From: CAVVEQ01 sp963747315
GTDB taxonomy: Bacteria; Chloroflexota; Anaerolineae; Anaerolineales; Anaerolineaceae
Direction: 5' to 3'
Assembly (NCBI GenBank): GCA_963747315.1
Contig: CAVVEQ010000009.1
Span: forward strand, 1-62,823
Length of the DNA: 62,823 bases
Position numbers and translations under genes: made by a program. Below are positions 35,455 through 43,625 of this stretch, piece after piece. The notes below the pieces were generated by a model that worked only from the letters and a program-made list of their open reading frames with translations, was not told where the DNA came from and did not search any database. Every line of letters starts with the position of its first letter. Position 1 is the first letter of the stretch.

Positions 35455-35469
35455 GAATGTTAAAGAATC
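35455..35469 (+). repeat. Direct repeat GAATGTTAAAGAATC, copy 2
   Basis: Second exact copy, at the A/T-rich end of the region. Flanks differ from copy 1 (TTTT before, TTAAT after). Confidence 0.6.
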
Positions 35470-35495
35470 TTAATCTAATTTTCCGCAGGCAGTTA

Positions 35496-36788
35496 TCAAT
35501 CCTCGGCGAGCATTAATACCACAGCCCTTCTCGCGACCTGGACGGCAAAATTCGTGCCCCGGTCCCAAGGGTAAACCTGGCTCATGCTGGCGAAGAATAA
35601 TCCCCGCATGGGTGTTTTCAGCTCCGGGATATTGAGCGAGTGATTTCGCAGCGGGACCGGTTGGGCATAGTTCGTCTTCCATAGCCAGGATTCCCTGACC
35701 CAGTCTGGATTGAAATCAGGGTTGATCCGTTTTAAACCAGGCAGGAATCTTTCGAGCAGCTGTTCCTTGGTCAACGAAAAGTACTCGTGCTCCGGTTCCA
35801 GGTAATCACCGCAATATATTATTGAATTCCCGCCAAAGCAACTGGAGGGTAGAAAATTAGTGTGCTCCACAAGTGCCAGGAAGGGGAACCCGGCTTTTTT
35901 CGGCAGGTTGAACCAGTAGAAACCTTCCCTGGAAAGGGGCTCCCGCACAGCCAGGCATAGTACCACCGCCCCCATGCTTTTCAGGTCAAGCAATCCCTTG
36001 AGATAAGCGGGGTCAAGACCGGGAGCCATTCGTGCCAGTAGAGCCGGCGAGGATGTTGCCAGCACCTGGTCAAATTCTGCTGTTCCATTTTTGATCTTAA
36101 CCTGCAACTTCCCTGAGGGTATAGACGTGACCCCATCGACAGGGCTGTTGAGCTGGATCACCACGCCTTCCTTTCGGAGGCGTTCCGCGAGTCTGTCGGC
36201 GAATGCCTGAAAACCGCCGGTGAACGATCCCAGCCTGGTTGTGCGGGTTTTTAACCTGGCCCAGAACCAGGCCATATTGACCTCCTGGTAATGGTTGCCG
36301 AATTTTCCCTGCAGGAGTGGTTCGAACAGCAGCTCATACAGTTTATTGCCATACGCCCGCCGCATCCACTCGTCGGCGGTATATTTTTCCAATCCGCGCC
36401 AACCGGATAGGTAGCGCAAATAAACAGTGGCGAACCCAAAGCGGGCAATATCCAAAAGGTTGAAGCCGGGGAAGGTCAGCGCAGCCAGTGGAGAATCAAG
36501 TGGAGCAAATTTCCCGTTGGCGTAAACCACGGTTTTTGGGCGGGGAAAGACAACATCCTTTTCCCAGCCCATTTCGCGGATCAAGCCCAGAATATCCTTA
36601 TCGGTTTGGAACCAGTGGTGATAGAATTTTTCCACTGACCAATCCCACCCAGTCAGCCGGAAACCACCAGCCAAACCACCTACCGAGTCGGAGCCTTCAA
36701 AAATGGTGACGGTATGCCCTGCCCTGCGGAGATCCCAGGCAGCAGCCATGCCCCCTACCCCAGCACCAATGATCGCAATAGTCTTCAT
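35496..36788 (-). CDS. NAD(P)/FAD-dependent amine oxidase-like protein
   Basis: A 430-residue flavoprotein from ATG 36788. The N-terminal FAD loop is AIIGAGVGGMAAAWDLRRAGH, followed by FEGSDSVGGLAGGF, and near the C-terminus a typical FAD-binding segment (GLFFASMSQVYPWDRGTNFAVQ). It resembles protoporphyrinogen-oxidase/UDP-galactopyranose-mutase-like oxidoreductases seen near polyprenol glycosylation genes (members of the HemY/PDS superfamily). The substrate is unknown. A TAAAAT nine bases before the ATG suggests a leaderless start. Confidence 0.85.
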   Translation of the reverse strand: MKTIAIIGAGVGGMAAAWDLRRAGHTVTIFEGSDSVGGLAGGFRLTGWDWSVEKFYHHWFQTDKDILGLIREMGWEKDVVFPRPKTVVYANGKFAPLDSPLAALTFPGFNLLDIARFGFATVYLRYLSGWRGLEKYTADEWMRRAYGNKLYELLFEPLLQGKFGNHYQEVNMAWFWARLKTRTTRLGSFTGGFQAFADRLAERLRKEGVVIQLNSPVDGVTSIPSGKLQVKIKNGTAEFDQVLATSSPALLARMAPGLDPAYLKGLLDLKSMGAVVLCLAVREPLSREGFYWFNLPKKAGFPFLALVEHTNFLPSSCFGGNSIIYCGDYLEPEHEYFSLTKEQLLERFLPGLKRINPDFNPDWVRESWLWKTNYAQPVPLRNHSLNIPELKTPMRGLFFASMSQVYPWDRGTNFAVQVARRAVVLMLAED

Positions 36789-36796
36789 GAAAAAGA

Positions 36797-36802
36797 TTTT
36801 AC
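36797..36802 (-). promoter_or_regulatory. -10-like TAAAAT, likely leaderless start
   Basis: On the leftward strand TAAAAT ends eight bases before ATG 36788; no Shine-Dalgarno lies between. Confidence 0.4.
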
Positions 36803-36834
36803 CACGCACGGTTTAATTGGTTTATCAAAAGAAT

Positions 36835-36874
36835 ACGCAACCCGGCAGGTTGATCCAACTTAACCGGGTTGCGT
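36835..36874. terminator. Hairpin after the DUF4173 gene
   Basis: ACGCAACCCGG and CCGGGTTGCGT form an 11-bp stem; an inner GTTG/CAAC pair extends the loop. Weak T-run, so termination is plausible, not certain. Confidence 0.5.
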
Positions 36875-36884
36875 CGTATGAATA

Positions 36885-38462
36885 TCAATCAACGAAAACG
36901 GGGCTACAGGAAAGAGGCGTCCCACTGGCATCCGCCTGCCAGAAACCATCCTGTTCGCGTAACGGGTATTTCTCAAGCATCTCCCTGTTCGCAGCGAAGA
37001 GCGCGCTCGCAGTTGCATCCGGAATATTATAGGATTGCCAGGGTTGCTTCGGCGCTGTCAGGAATCTTCGGGACATGCATGCCAGGGATGCGCCAAGTTT
37101 GACTTTATCCATCGGTTCCAGGTCGGCAGTGTAATATCCGGAAAACATGGTTGGAACCGCATCTGCTGAAAGGCTTGCCAAATAGGCGGCATCGAATTCC
37201 TCGCCGGAGACTGCCCGATCGATATTGCGGCTGGCAATGAAACTATCGATATTTAGAATAGGCAGGCTAAACACGAAGCCAACAGTTGCGATCAACAGGC
37301 TGAGCGCAAACCAGCGCATTTTTCCCAAAAGATCCATAACGCCTGCCGCCACCAGAAGCGCGCCAAGCCAGGGGATGAAAACCGTGGTGTAAGTGCGCAG
37401 GCGGGAGAAACCATAGGCTTCTTCGTAGAGATTCAAGCGCTGCCAGGAGGAAAGGAGCATTACCAGAACCAGGCAGATGAGCACCAGGTTCAATGCAGCC
37501 AGAACGATCTGCTGGGAACGGGTTTTTCGTTGTGTGATCGCCCCCAATCCAAAAACCAGGACGAGGGTGAGCACCGCCACGCTGACCAGTTCAAAAAAAC
37601 CCCGGCGGGCGTATTCCGCATACGTATAACCTTCCGAGGTAATGTTGGTGTGCGCTCCAAAAAAATAGGTGAACTGAACCACAACGAACGCTGCAAACAA
37701 CAGATCCACGAGGAGCAGGATAACTGCCGCCGGGATCCAGCTCATGAACGGGCGGAAACCATCCTTGGCTGGATCAGGTTTTTCATCGTGGGTATTGTAA
37801 AACGCATGCACTAAGGAACCGGCTATGAAATAGGTGAGAACCAGGATATAAAACAGCCTTAATAAGTACTCCGGCAGGTTCTCGATATCAAAAATCGCAA
37901 GGAAATTCTCCAGGCGCTCTCCGAATATGGGATCGGCTGCAGAAAGCAGTGCGCCAAAAATACCAAGCAGGGGCAGCGCCAGCAGGATACCCAGCAGCAC
38001 CAATAGAACTGTGTTTGCCCCTTTCTTCTTTGCGGATTTTGATTCATCCGCTTGCGCAGTGGAAGATCCTTTCAACCGTAGACCTCCCGCGAACCATTCC
38101 GCAATGAGCCTCAAACTGGCGACCACGTATTCCCGGATTCGGTAATAGACCCAGAACCCTTTTCGGAATGAAAATGCCAGCAGGCAGAGCAGGCAAAAGG
38201 CCAACAGGCAGGCAGTGAAGAGGGTGAATGGCTCGCGCCTTAATAAAGGCACTGCTCCGGAAATTATGGCCAGTGCGACCACCAGAAAGTTGACGCGCGA
38301 AGGGCGGATACCCTCCATGTAACCCAGGGTCAAACCGAGCAAGAGTACCCAACTGACCCAGATAAGGACCGATATTCCAGGGGTTTTCCCCCAGAAGAGA
38401 AAGTCGACAGCCCAGCCACCCAAGAGGGCAGCCAGCCAGAAGTATCCCGTTTTACGGGGCAT
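36885..38462 (-). CDS. DUF4173-family membrane protein
   Basis: A 525-residue protein from ATG 38462 (GGAG upstream), with about 11 membrane segments. The opening GYFWLAALLGGWAVDFLFWGKTPGIS and the later GAHTNITSEGYTYAEYARRGFFELVSVAVL and NLYEEAYGFSRLRTYT stretches match DUF4173, a family of unknown function in Chloroflexi and Firmicutes. The C-terminal ~110 residues are soluble. A 46-residue protein gene lies ten bases upstream and is probably co-transcribed. Confidence 0.8.
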   Translation of the reverse strand: MPRKTGYFWLAALLGGWAVDFLFWGKTPGISVLIWVSWVLLLGLTLGYMEGIRPSRVNFLVVALAIISGAVPLLRREPFTLFTACLLAFCLLCLLAFSFRKGFWVYYRIREYVVASLRLIAEWFAGGLRLKGSSTAQADESKSAKKKGANTVLLVLLGILLALPLLGIFGALLSAADPIFGERLENFLAIFDIENLPEYLLRLFYILVLTYFIAGSLVHAFYNTHDEKPDPAKDGFRPFMSWIPAAVILLLVDLLFAAFVVVQFTYFFGAHTNITSEGYTYAEYARRGFFELVSVAVLTLVLVFGLGAITQRKTRSQQIVLAALNLVLICLVLVMLLSSWQRLNLYEEAYGFSRLRTYTTVFIPWLGALLVAAGVMDLLGKMRWFALSLLIATVGFVFSLPILNIDSFIASRNIDRAVSGEEFDAAYLASLSADAVPTMFSGYYTADLEPMDKVKLGASLACMSRRFLTAPKQPWQSYNIPDATASALFAANREMLEKYPLREQDGFWQADASGTPLSCSPVFVD

Positions 38463-38472
38463 GGTAATCTCC

Positions 38473-38613
38473 TTAGTAGTTGGCAACCGCGGCGATGACC
38501 ATGGACAGAACAATGATTATTCCGATCACGGCCATGATGATCTGGTTCGCTCGCATACGACGTTGATCACTGGACTTGCCTGGTTTGCCATTAGATTTGT
38601 TTTGCTTGGACAT
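38473..38613 (-). CDS. 46-residue single-pass membrane protein
   Basis: Short leftward gene from ATG 38613, preceded by GGGAG seven bases upstream, ending at TAA 38473, ten bases before the DUF4173 gene. The product starts with MSKQNKSNGKPGKSSDQRRM (polar, basic) and continues into one membrane helix (IIMAVIGIIIVLSMVIAAV) ending NY. This polar lead plus C-terminal helix looks like small conserved proteins of Anaerolineae. No function is known. It was missed by a simple length filter but the ribosome site and spacing support it. Confidence 0.65.
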   Translation of the reverse strand: MSKQNKSNGKPGKSSDQRRMRANQIIMAVIGIIIVLSMVIAAVANY

Positions 38614-38739
38614 AAGATCACTCCCGGAAGTTGGAATCATTCTACAAACCAATAATCATAACATCAATGCCTGGAAGGCATTTTTGACCCTCTTTGATAG
38701 GTTTTGATTGCAGCGGATAGGGATTGATTCCCAAGATTA

Positions 38740-38766
38740 AAAAAACGCCGGTTATTCCGGCGCTTT
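38740..38766 (-). terminator. Terminator after the FmdB-like gene
   Basis: CGCCGG and CCGGCG form a short stem with loop TTATT, followed on the leftward strand by TTTTTTT. Confidence 0.7.
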
Positions 38767-38784
38767 GATCTGAAACCAGATTCT

Positions 38785-39114
38785 CTAGCTGTTCGTTGCG
38801 GAATCTGAATTCGTAACTGGTTCGGATTTGGTTTCGGTGGTCGATTCTGTTTTCGGGGCGGGGTCAGGTTTTTTTTCCGCAGAGGTGGATTCCGTTTTTT
38901 CTTCGGATTTCGATCCGTATTTCATTCCGGATGGAGATTTATGGTCCGTGGAATAGAACCCTGAACCCTTGAATACAATGCCTACCGCAGTATAAACCTT
39001 GCGCAATTTTTTCTTTCCGCACTCAGGGCAAACGCTCAGGGGCGTGTCTGAAAATTTTTGGTGCTGTTCGAATTGCACTCCGCAATTCTCGCAACGATAC
39101 GTATAAACCGGCAT
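38785..39114 (-). CDS. FmdB-type zinc-ribbon protein
   Basis: A 109-residue protein. Residues 1-45 form the FmdB zinc ribbon (MPVYTYRCENCGVQFEQ and CPECGK, with CxxC pairs at 8-11 and 29-32), then KLRKVYTAVGIVFKGSGFYSTD, the usual end of the conserved part. The rest is a low-complexity, charged tail (Lys/Glu/Ser/Thr repeats such as ESTTETKSEP). FmdB-like proteins are small regulators of unclear mechanism. Intact. Confidence 0.9.
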   Translation of the reverse strand: MPVYTYRCENCGVQFEQHQKFSDTPLSVCPECGKKKLRKVYTAVGIVFKGSGFYSTDHKSPSGMKYGSKSEEKTESTSAEKKPDPAPKTESTTETKSEPVTNSDSATNS

Positions 39115-39232
39115 TCTCTTCCTTCAAAATCCTTGGCTATTGATAAACGCGAGGAGAAATTATATCAATAAAATCCTGGATTTGTTCTTTTGGCGCCAGT
39201 CAGATATTCAAGTTGAGTGGGTTCTCCAGATC

Positions 39233-39850
39233 TCACCCGGGCAGAAAATCGCCCGGTAGGATTTCCAATCCTTTGAAATTCTCAAAAGTCAGATCCCGAA
39301 TATCCAACCCGCGGCGGTTTTTAAGTGTTTCGAATAACTGCAGGTAACTGCACAGGATTCGGTTCTCCCAATGTAGACCCAATATTCTCGCCACCCTCTC
39401 AACTTCTTGAGCATCGCAGGCTTCGATCTCACAGAATCCGCCAAATGGCATTTCATCCAGAACGATCTCTGCACTTTCCAGGCTGTAGGTGGTGCGGAAT
39501 TTCTCATAAATGACGCTTATCTCGTATCCCAGCGCTTCAATGAAGCGTCTGGCTTCAGTCAGGTCTCCCACAGTGAACTCAATTTCAGAACGGATTGCAA
39601 CCGGTTGATCCGTTAACGCAGGGCCTTTAAAAGTCAGGCGGAAACGGGAATCCTCCCGCAGCCTCAAGACCTGTCCGGCTGCCCGCAGGCGGCCATCTGG
39701 GGTGTCGAAACGCAGGTTCCTTTCAAAGACCCTCGCCTTTGAAACCTCAGCGCCGAGAAGTCTCAATTTTTCATCCAGAGCATTCAAGTCCGCCAGGTGG
39801 AATTTAACTTCCACTTCCATGTTACTTCCGTCTTTCGAGGCATTGTTCAT
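39233..39850 (-). CDS. CYTH-domain protein (class IV adenylate cyclase/thiamine-triphosphatase fold)
   Basis: A 205-residue protein. The signature EVEVKF (ExExK) lies at residues 12-17, then the triphosphate-tunnel strands LRLREDSRFRLTFKGP, RSEIEFTV, and the acidic VLDEMPFGGFCEIEAC. The C-terminus SYLQLFETLKNRRGLDIRDLTFENF matches the class IV cyclase-type CYTH group. Such proteins hydrolyse or cyclise triphosphates; the substrate is not shown. ATG 39850 overlaps the stop of the upstream gene by ATGA. Confidence 0.88.
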   Translation of the reverse strand: MNNASKDGSNMEVEVKFHLADLNALDEKLRLLGAEVSKARVFERNLRFDTPDGRLRAAGQVLRLREDSRFRLTFKGPALTDQPVAIRSEIEFTVGDLTEARRFIEALGYEISVIYEKFRTTYSLESAEIVLDEMPFGGFCEIEACDAQEVERVARILGLHWENRILCSYLQLFETLKNRRGLDIRDLTFENFKGLEILPGDFLPG

Positions 39851-40263
39851 TCAGTCTCTCCCCAGGCTGCCAGGATGGAGCTGGCAAAATACACCAGAAT
39901 GCAGATGGTAAAAACCAGGCTGAAACCCCAATTGGAATTCGCCTCCGGGTTGGCGCTGAGCAATAGTTTATCCATCCAGTACCAGATGGTGAAGCTTGCT
40001 ACCGCACAGGCAAGCAGGATCAGTGCCCAGCGCTTGCGGAACCAGATCCCAACCGCGGAAACCATACCGATCAGCGCCCAGATCATCCCCGATATGGCGA
40101 GGTACACTGGTAAAACCGCCGGCGCAATCTCCCCGAGGTAATCCCATCCACCGACTGCCACCAGCAAACGCAGCCATCCGAGCAAAGAAACCACCAGAGT
40201 CACAACCGAAAGGATAATCAACACAGCAGATCGCTTCGGGTGATTTTGGCGGGATGGATTCAT
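39847..40263 (-). CDS. Small four-helix membrane protein, unknown function
   Basis: A 138-residue protein with four membrane helices (VLIILSVVTLVVSLLGWLRL, VLPVYLAISGMIWALIGMV, ALILLACAVASFTIWYW, FSLVFTICILVYFASSIL). ATG 40263 overlaps the upstream stop (ATGA) and its own stop overlaps the start of the CYTH gene, so the three genes are one coupled unit. No family recognised. Confidence 0.65.
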   Translation of the reverse strand: MNPSRQNHPKRSAVLIILSVVTLVVSLLGWLRLLVAVGGWDYLGEIAPAVLPVYLAISGMIWALIGMVSAVGIWFRKRWALILLACAVASFTIWYWMDKLLLSANPEANSNWGFSLVFTICILVYFASSILAAWGETE

Positions 40264-42620
40264 TCCGCTTCATCTTTCAGGAGTTCCACTTCCCAGATAT
40301 GAACATGTGCAGGCTCTCCGTCCCGAACGCTCCGCGTGGATATATCCACTCGGATGGCCTTGAGAACCCGGCCAAGATCGACAACCACATCCCGCGGATC
40401 AGGAGTTTCCGGCTTTTCGGATTTAAAGATTATGGGATTGGTCTCATCTGGGAGATAGATTTCCGCGGTCACTTCCGTCGGGGTTCCACCCACCCGGACT
40501 GTGATCGTTCGAATCTCTTGGGGGTCCTTGAAAAAGAGCTGCATTCGCAGGGGATTCGCCTGTTCGGAGCGGATAAGGGTGCCTTCATTGCCGTCAAAAG
40601 CATTCTGGATTGGCCCCATATCCAGGGCCGAATAACGGATCTGCAGCGGGGTCCCATCCTCCAGATTCAGCGCGGATTCCTTGAATCCTAGGCGGGAAGC
40701 CTTTTCGGCCGTGAAGATATCATCAATATTCGGAACATAATCCAATTTAATGAAGTAGAAGCCGGGTTTGCCTGTGGGATAGGGCATGGTTTTTAAGATG
40801 CGCAGGTTGGTGAATTTCCCCGTGCCCTCCAGGCGCTCCAATTCCTCCGGCGTAACTACGAAAACCGTATTGGGCGTGATCGGTTGTTTTTGGGTGATAT
40901 AACCATCGATGCTCCCCAATTGGAAAGGCTGCGGGTCGTCAAAGAAGAATCTGGCCAGAATATCGGCGCCATTTGCCCAGGAAGGTGTGATGACCATGAA
41001 CGTGCCGGGGTTTTCTTTTAAGAATTGTTTCGTTTCTCCAAAGATCTCCTTGCCGCCATACTGCATCCCCCCCAACCCGTAGTCAGTGTACCAAACCGGG
41101 CCATTGATAACAGAATCTCTAAGCATGTAGAAATTAAATAGCGCTAGCCCGGCGAACAATCCTCCTGCCAGGGCATTATGGGGAACACGCCGTTTTTCCA
41201 ACCAGGCAAGCACCAGGTCGAATCCGATGGCTATCAGCAGGACAACCGGGATCACCATAAAAAGCGCCCGGGTAACTCCAAGTTCCACCAGGGCTGCCCC
41301 GGCCGGGGCAGCCAGGAAAAAAAACATCAATGCCCGGTATTCCGGCTTTCGGAAAAAGCGGATGCATTGCACGATGCCTGCAAGGAAAAACGGGAACGTC
41401 ACCAGGAGGATATGCCCATACCCTTTCATCACGTGACGCACAAAATCGGTTCTGTTGGGCAAAAACCAGTAGAAGGGATTGAGCCCATTTAGGTATTCCC
41501 CCCCAAAGGTACCGAGTTTTTGGGGTAAAGTATTATCCGATAGCCAGTAGGACTGCAAAATAATGAGATGCCGGTAGTTTTCCGATCCATGGACAGAAAG
41601 AAAGCGTATATAGGGCAATGCAAGCAGGACTGCCACCCCGAATGCCTTAAGAATCAATTTCCCGTTCTCGCGATGGTATTTAATATCAGAGATGATCAGT
41701 AATACCGCAGAGACGAGCATGACCATCTGTGCCGGGCTGTAGCTGTAGAAGCAGAGCGCTCCAGTGACAACCGCAGCATAGATATACCTGGGGTTATGTG
41801 TTCTGTATATCAGGTAACAGTAGATAAATACCGCATAAAACGTGGTGGCTAGAGCGGTTTCAAAAGCTGTGCGCGAGTGCAGAAACCAGGCGGGGGTGAT
41901 CGATAGCAACAGGATCGCCAGCCAGGAATAACGGCTTTTGAAGATCTTCAACATGGTCAAACCCACCGCCACAGCTGCCAACACGGTGAAAAGTACGCTG
42001 GTGGCACGGGTAATGAAAATGGATTTACCGAAAATTATCAACGGAACTACCTGCAGGTAAACGGAGGTGCTCAAGTTAAATTGTGAACCGTTGACGAAAT
42101 AAGTAGGAAAGAATTCGTGGGTGTAACTGGTGAAATTATCCCTGAGGAAATCCTGCGCGAGGATCGTCTGCACCGCTTCATCGGTAAAAAAGTAGATCGG
42201 GAAGGATTCGAGCGCTATGAGCCGGGTGACCAGGTAGATCAGCACTGCCCCAACGAACAACCAGAGCGTGGAGCGGCTGCCCCACGAGCGCCCCAGTCGC
42301 AAAAACCAGGTTTTGAAGCCAGCCCAAGCATGATGCCATTTTTCCATGATCGGGGATGTAATGCGTTTTTCTTCGCTAATTACAGGAGCAGCCTCTACCA
42401 CTTCCATATAATCGATTGCTGGAGCGGAACCTTCCACAGGCTTCTGCGGGTTCCTGAATTTGATCACCCTGGTCGCGAGCGTTTGCCCGGTTTCCTTCCG
42501 GGCGATCAGGGTCACTTCCAGGTCCGTACCCGGCTCGAGATCAAGATTGATCTCCACCCGGGCAGGTTGGCTGGCAGGTTGTTTTCTGGTTTTAGCTTGC
42601 GGCTTTTCGTCAACGCTCAT
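40260..42620 (-). CDS. GT39-like membrane glycosyltransferase with a C-terminal galactose-binding-like domain
   Basis: A 786-residue protein. Residues 1-115 are a cytoplasmic, non-conserved lead. Then about 11-12 membrane segments with a loop FFTDEAVQTILAQDF right after the first helix, where acidic residues mark GT-C catalytic loops (ArnT/PMT-type dolichyl-phosphate-mannose-protein mannosyltransferase superfamily). The last ~170 residues form a beta-sandwich resembling an F5/8C module (TITVRVGGTPTEVTAEIYLP). It would transfer a sugar from a polyprenyl-phosphate donor outside the membrane. A TATAAT ends eight bases before the ATG, suggesting a leaderless start. Confidence 0.75.
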   Translation of the reverse strand: MSVDEKPQAKTRKQPASQPARVEINLDLEPGTDLEVTLIARKETGQTLATRVIKFRNPQKPVEGSAPAIDYMEVVEAAPVISEEKRITSPIMEKWHHAWAGFKTWFLRLGRSWGSRSTLWLFVGAVLIYLVTRLIALESFPIYFFTDEAVQTILAQDFLRDNFTSYTHEFFPTYFVNGSQFNLSTSVYLQVVPLIIFGKSIFITRATSVLFTVLAAVAVGLTMLKIFKSRYSWLAILLLSITPAWFLHSRTAFETALATTFYAVFIYCYLIYRTHNPRYIYAAVVTGALCFYSYSPAQMVMLVSAVLLIISDIKYHRENGKLILKAFGVAVLLALPYIRFLSVHGSENYRHLIILQSYWLSDNTLPQKLGTFGGEYLNGLNPFYWFLPNRTDFVRHVMKGYGHILLVTFPFFLAGIVQCIRFFRKPEYRALMFFFLAAPAGAALVELGVTRALFMVIPVVLLIAIGFDLVLAWLEKRRVPHNALAGGLFAGLALFNFYMLRDSVINGPVWYTDYGLGGMQYGGKEIFGETKQFLKENPGTFMVITPSWANGADILARFFFDDPQPFQLGSIDGYITQKQPITPNTVFVVTPEELERLEGTGKFTNLRILKTMPYPTGKPGFYFIKLDYVPNIDDIFTAEKASRLGFKESALNLEDGTPLQIRYSALDMGPIQNAFDGNEGTLIRSEQANPLRMQLFFKDPQEIRTITVRVGGTPTEVTAEIYLPDETNPIIFKSEKPETPDPRDVVVDLGRVLKAIRVDISTRSVRDGEPAHVHIWEVELLKDEAE

Positions 42621-42628
42621 TGGGTATG

Positions 42629-42634
42629 ATTATA
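42629..42634 (-). promoter_or_regulatory. -10 hexamer TATAAT, likely leaderless start
   Basis: On the leftward strand TATAAT ends eight bases before ATG 42620; no Shine-Dalgarno intervenes. Confidence 0.5.
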
Positions 42635-42775
42635 TTCCACCTTCCTCCCCGGTTTCCGGAGGAGGCGATCCTTTCGACCTATCAAATACCGTAATCCCGG
42701 GCTGCGCTTGACAGAGGAAATTTCTCGGCTATACTGACAGAAAGGCATTACAGGCAAGGATCGCAGGAGGAAGGC

Positions 42776-43219
42776 ATGAATTCGCGGCTTTGGGACATCC
42801 TATCCATCATCGGTTTGGTGAGCATTTGCTGCCTGGTTGTCGTTTTTGCCCAGATCGCGATGGATCCGAACTCCCCCTTGAATCCCTTTCCCCCGCCCAC
42901 TATGCCTGCCATGATTGAGCTCCCCACCAGTACTCCCACGTTTCGTTCAATGCCCCCCACCTGGACGGCGACTCCGAAAGAAACCAGGATCATTCAGCCC
43001 ACCCAGACCTTCCCACCAACACGAACCGGTTGGGTAATGCCCACATTTACATCCACGCCAACGAACACACCCACAAGGACGAACACCCCCACGGTGACAA
43101 GAACCCCTACCGAAACAAGGGTGCCCACTAATACTACGCAACCGAGCTTTACGCCAAATTATGCAGCGACGGATGCATGTGCGACGATTGAAGCTGGCGG
43201 CGGGACTCCCTGTCCTTAA
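42776..43219 (+). CDS. Anchored Thr/Pro-rich protein
   Basis: A 147-residue protein. One N-terminal membrane helix (ILSIIGLVSICCLVVVFAQIA) anchors a stretch dominated by Thr and Pro (STPTNTPTRTNTPTVTRTPTE), ending in a short tail with two cysteines (DACATIEAGGGTPC). Thr-Pro repeats of this type are typical of extracytoplasmic linkers in Anaerolineae, often glycosylated. No catalytic domain. AGGAGG precedes the ATG and TATACT lies at 42729. Probably single. Confidence 0.65.
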   Translation: MNSRLWDILSIIGLVSICCLVVVFAQIAMDPNSPLNPFPPPTMPAMIELPTSTPTFRSMPPTWTATPKETRIIQPTQTFPPTRTGWVMPTFTSTPTNTPTRTNTPTVTRTPTETRVPTNTTQPSFTPNYAATDACATIEAGGGTPCP

Positions 43220-43314
43220 AATTCATTAATCAGGATTTTTCGATTTGTTGATCTTGAATGAGTCCCTGCCCGGGACTTATTTTTACCAATAATATAACTT
43301 AAGGCTGTTAATTC

Positions 43315-43625
43315 ATGATCGACCCTGAAACCTTGTCCCACCTGATTGAACTGGCTTCCTTCGAGTTCGAACCCGGCCAGGCAGATTACCTGCGGGACCA
43401 GATGAACCGCCAATTAAAAACGATCGACGAGCTGGCTGCTGTTCCGATTGATGAAACCGTTCCAACGAGATCCACGGGGTCCCCTACCCGGCTGAACACC
43501 GCCCGGAATTACGCGATGATATATCATCCCCCTTTCCCGACCGTGTCCATCTCACCGCTCAATTTCCACAATTCGAAAACGGCTATGTCATCGTTCCCGA
43601 TATTCCGCACCAGGAGCTGGATTGA
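43315..43625 (+). CDS. gatC: Glutamyl-tRNA(Gln)/aspartyl-tRNA(Asn) amidotransferase subunit C (frame broken once)
   Basis: The first frame carries MIDPETLSHLIELASFEF, DQMNRQLKTIDELAAVPIDETVPT. Near 43471 the frame shifts and the next frame completes a GatC tail: HGVPYPAEHRPELRDDI and QFENGYVIVPDIPHQELD, ending at TGA 43623. GatC is a small belt subunit that holds GatA and GatB together. The stop lies next to the gatA start (TTG 43622 or ATG 43628). Restored, the protein has about 103 residues. Confidence 0.8.

Larger units (their letters stand above)
34869..35495. other. 627-base noncoding region upstream of dnaA, candidate origin
   Basis: No gene on either strand. It holds A/T-rich stretches (35391-35470), an exact 15-base direct repeat GAATGTTAAAGAATC at 35087 and 35455, and short palindromes such as GTTAATAAATTGTTAAC. 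I find no perfect TTATCCACA DnaA box: the closest are TTTTCCGCA and GTTACCACA. Position beside dnaA and lack of genes suggest oriC, but the evidence is thin. Confidence 0.4.

Noticed and set aside
34869..35495. Canonical DnaA boxes
   Set aside because: No exact or one-mismatch TTATCCACA that I could confirm; the origin call rests on position and repeats only.
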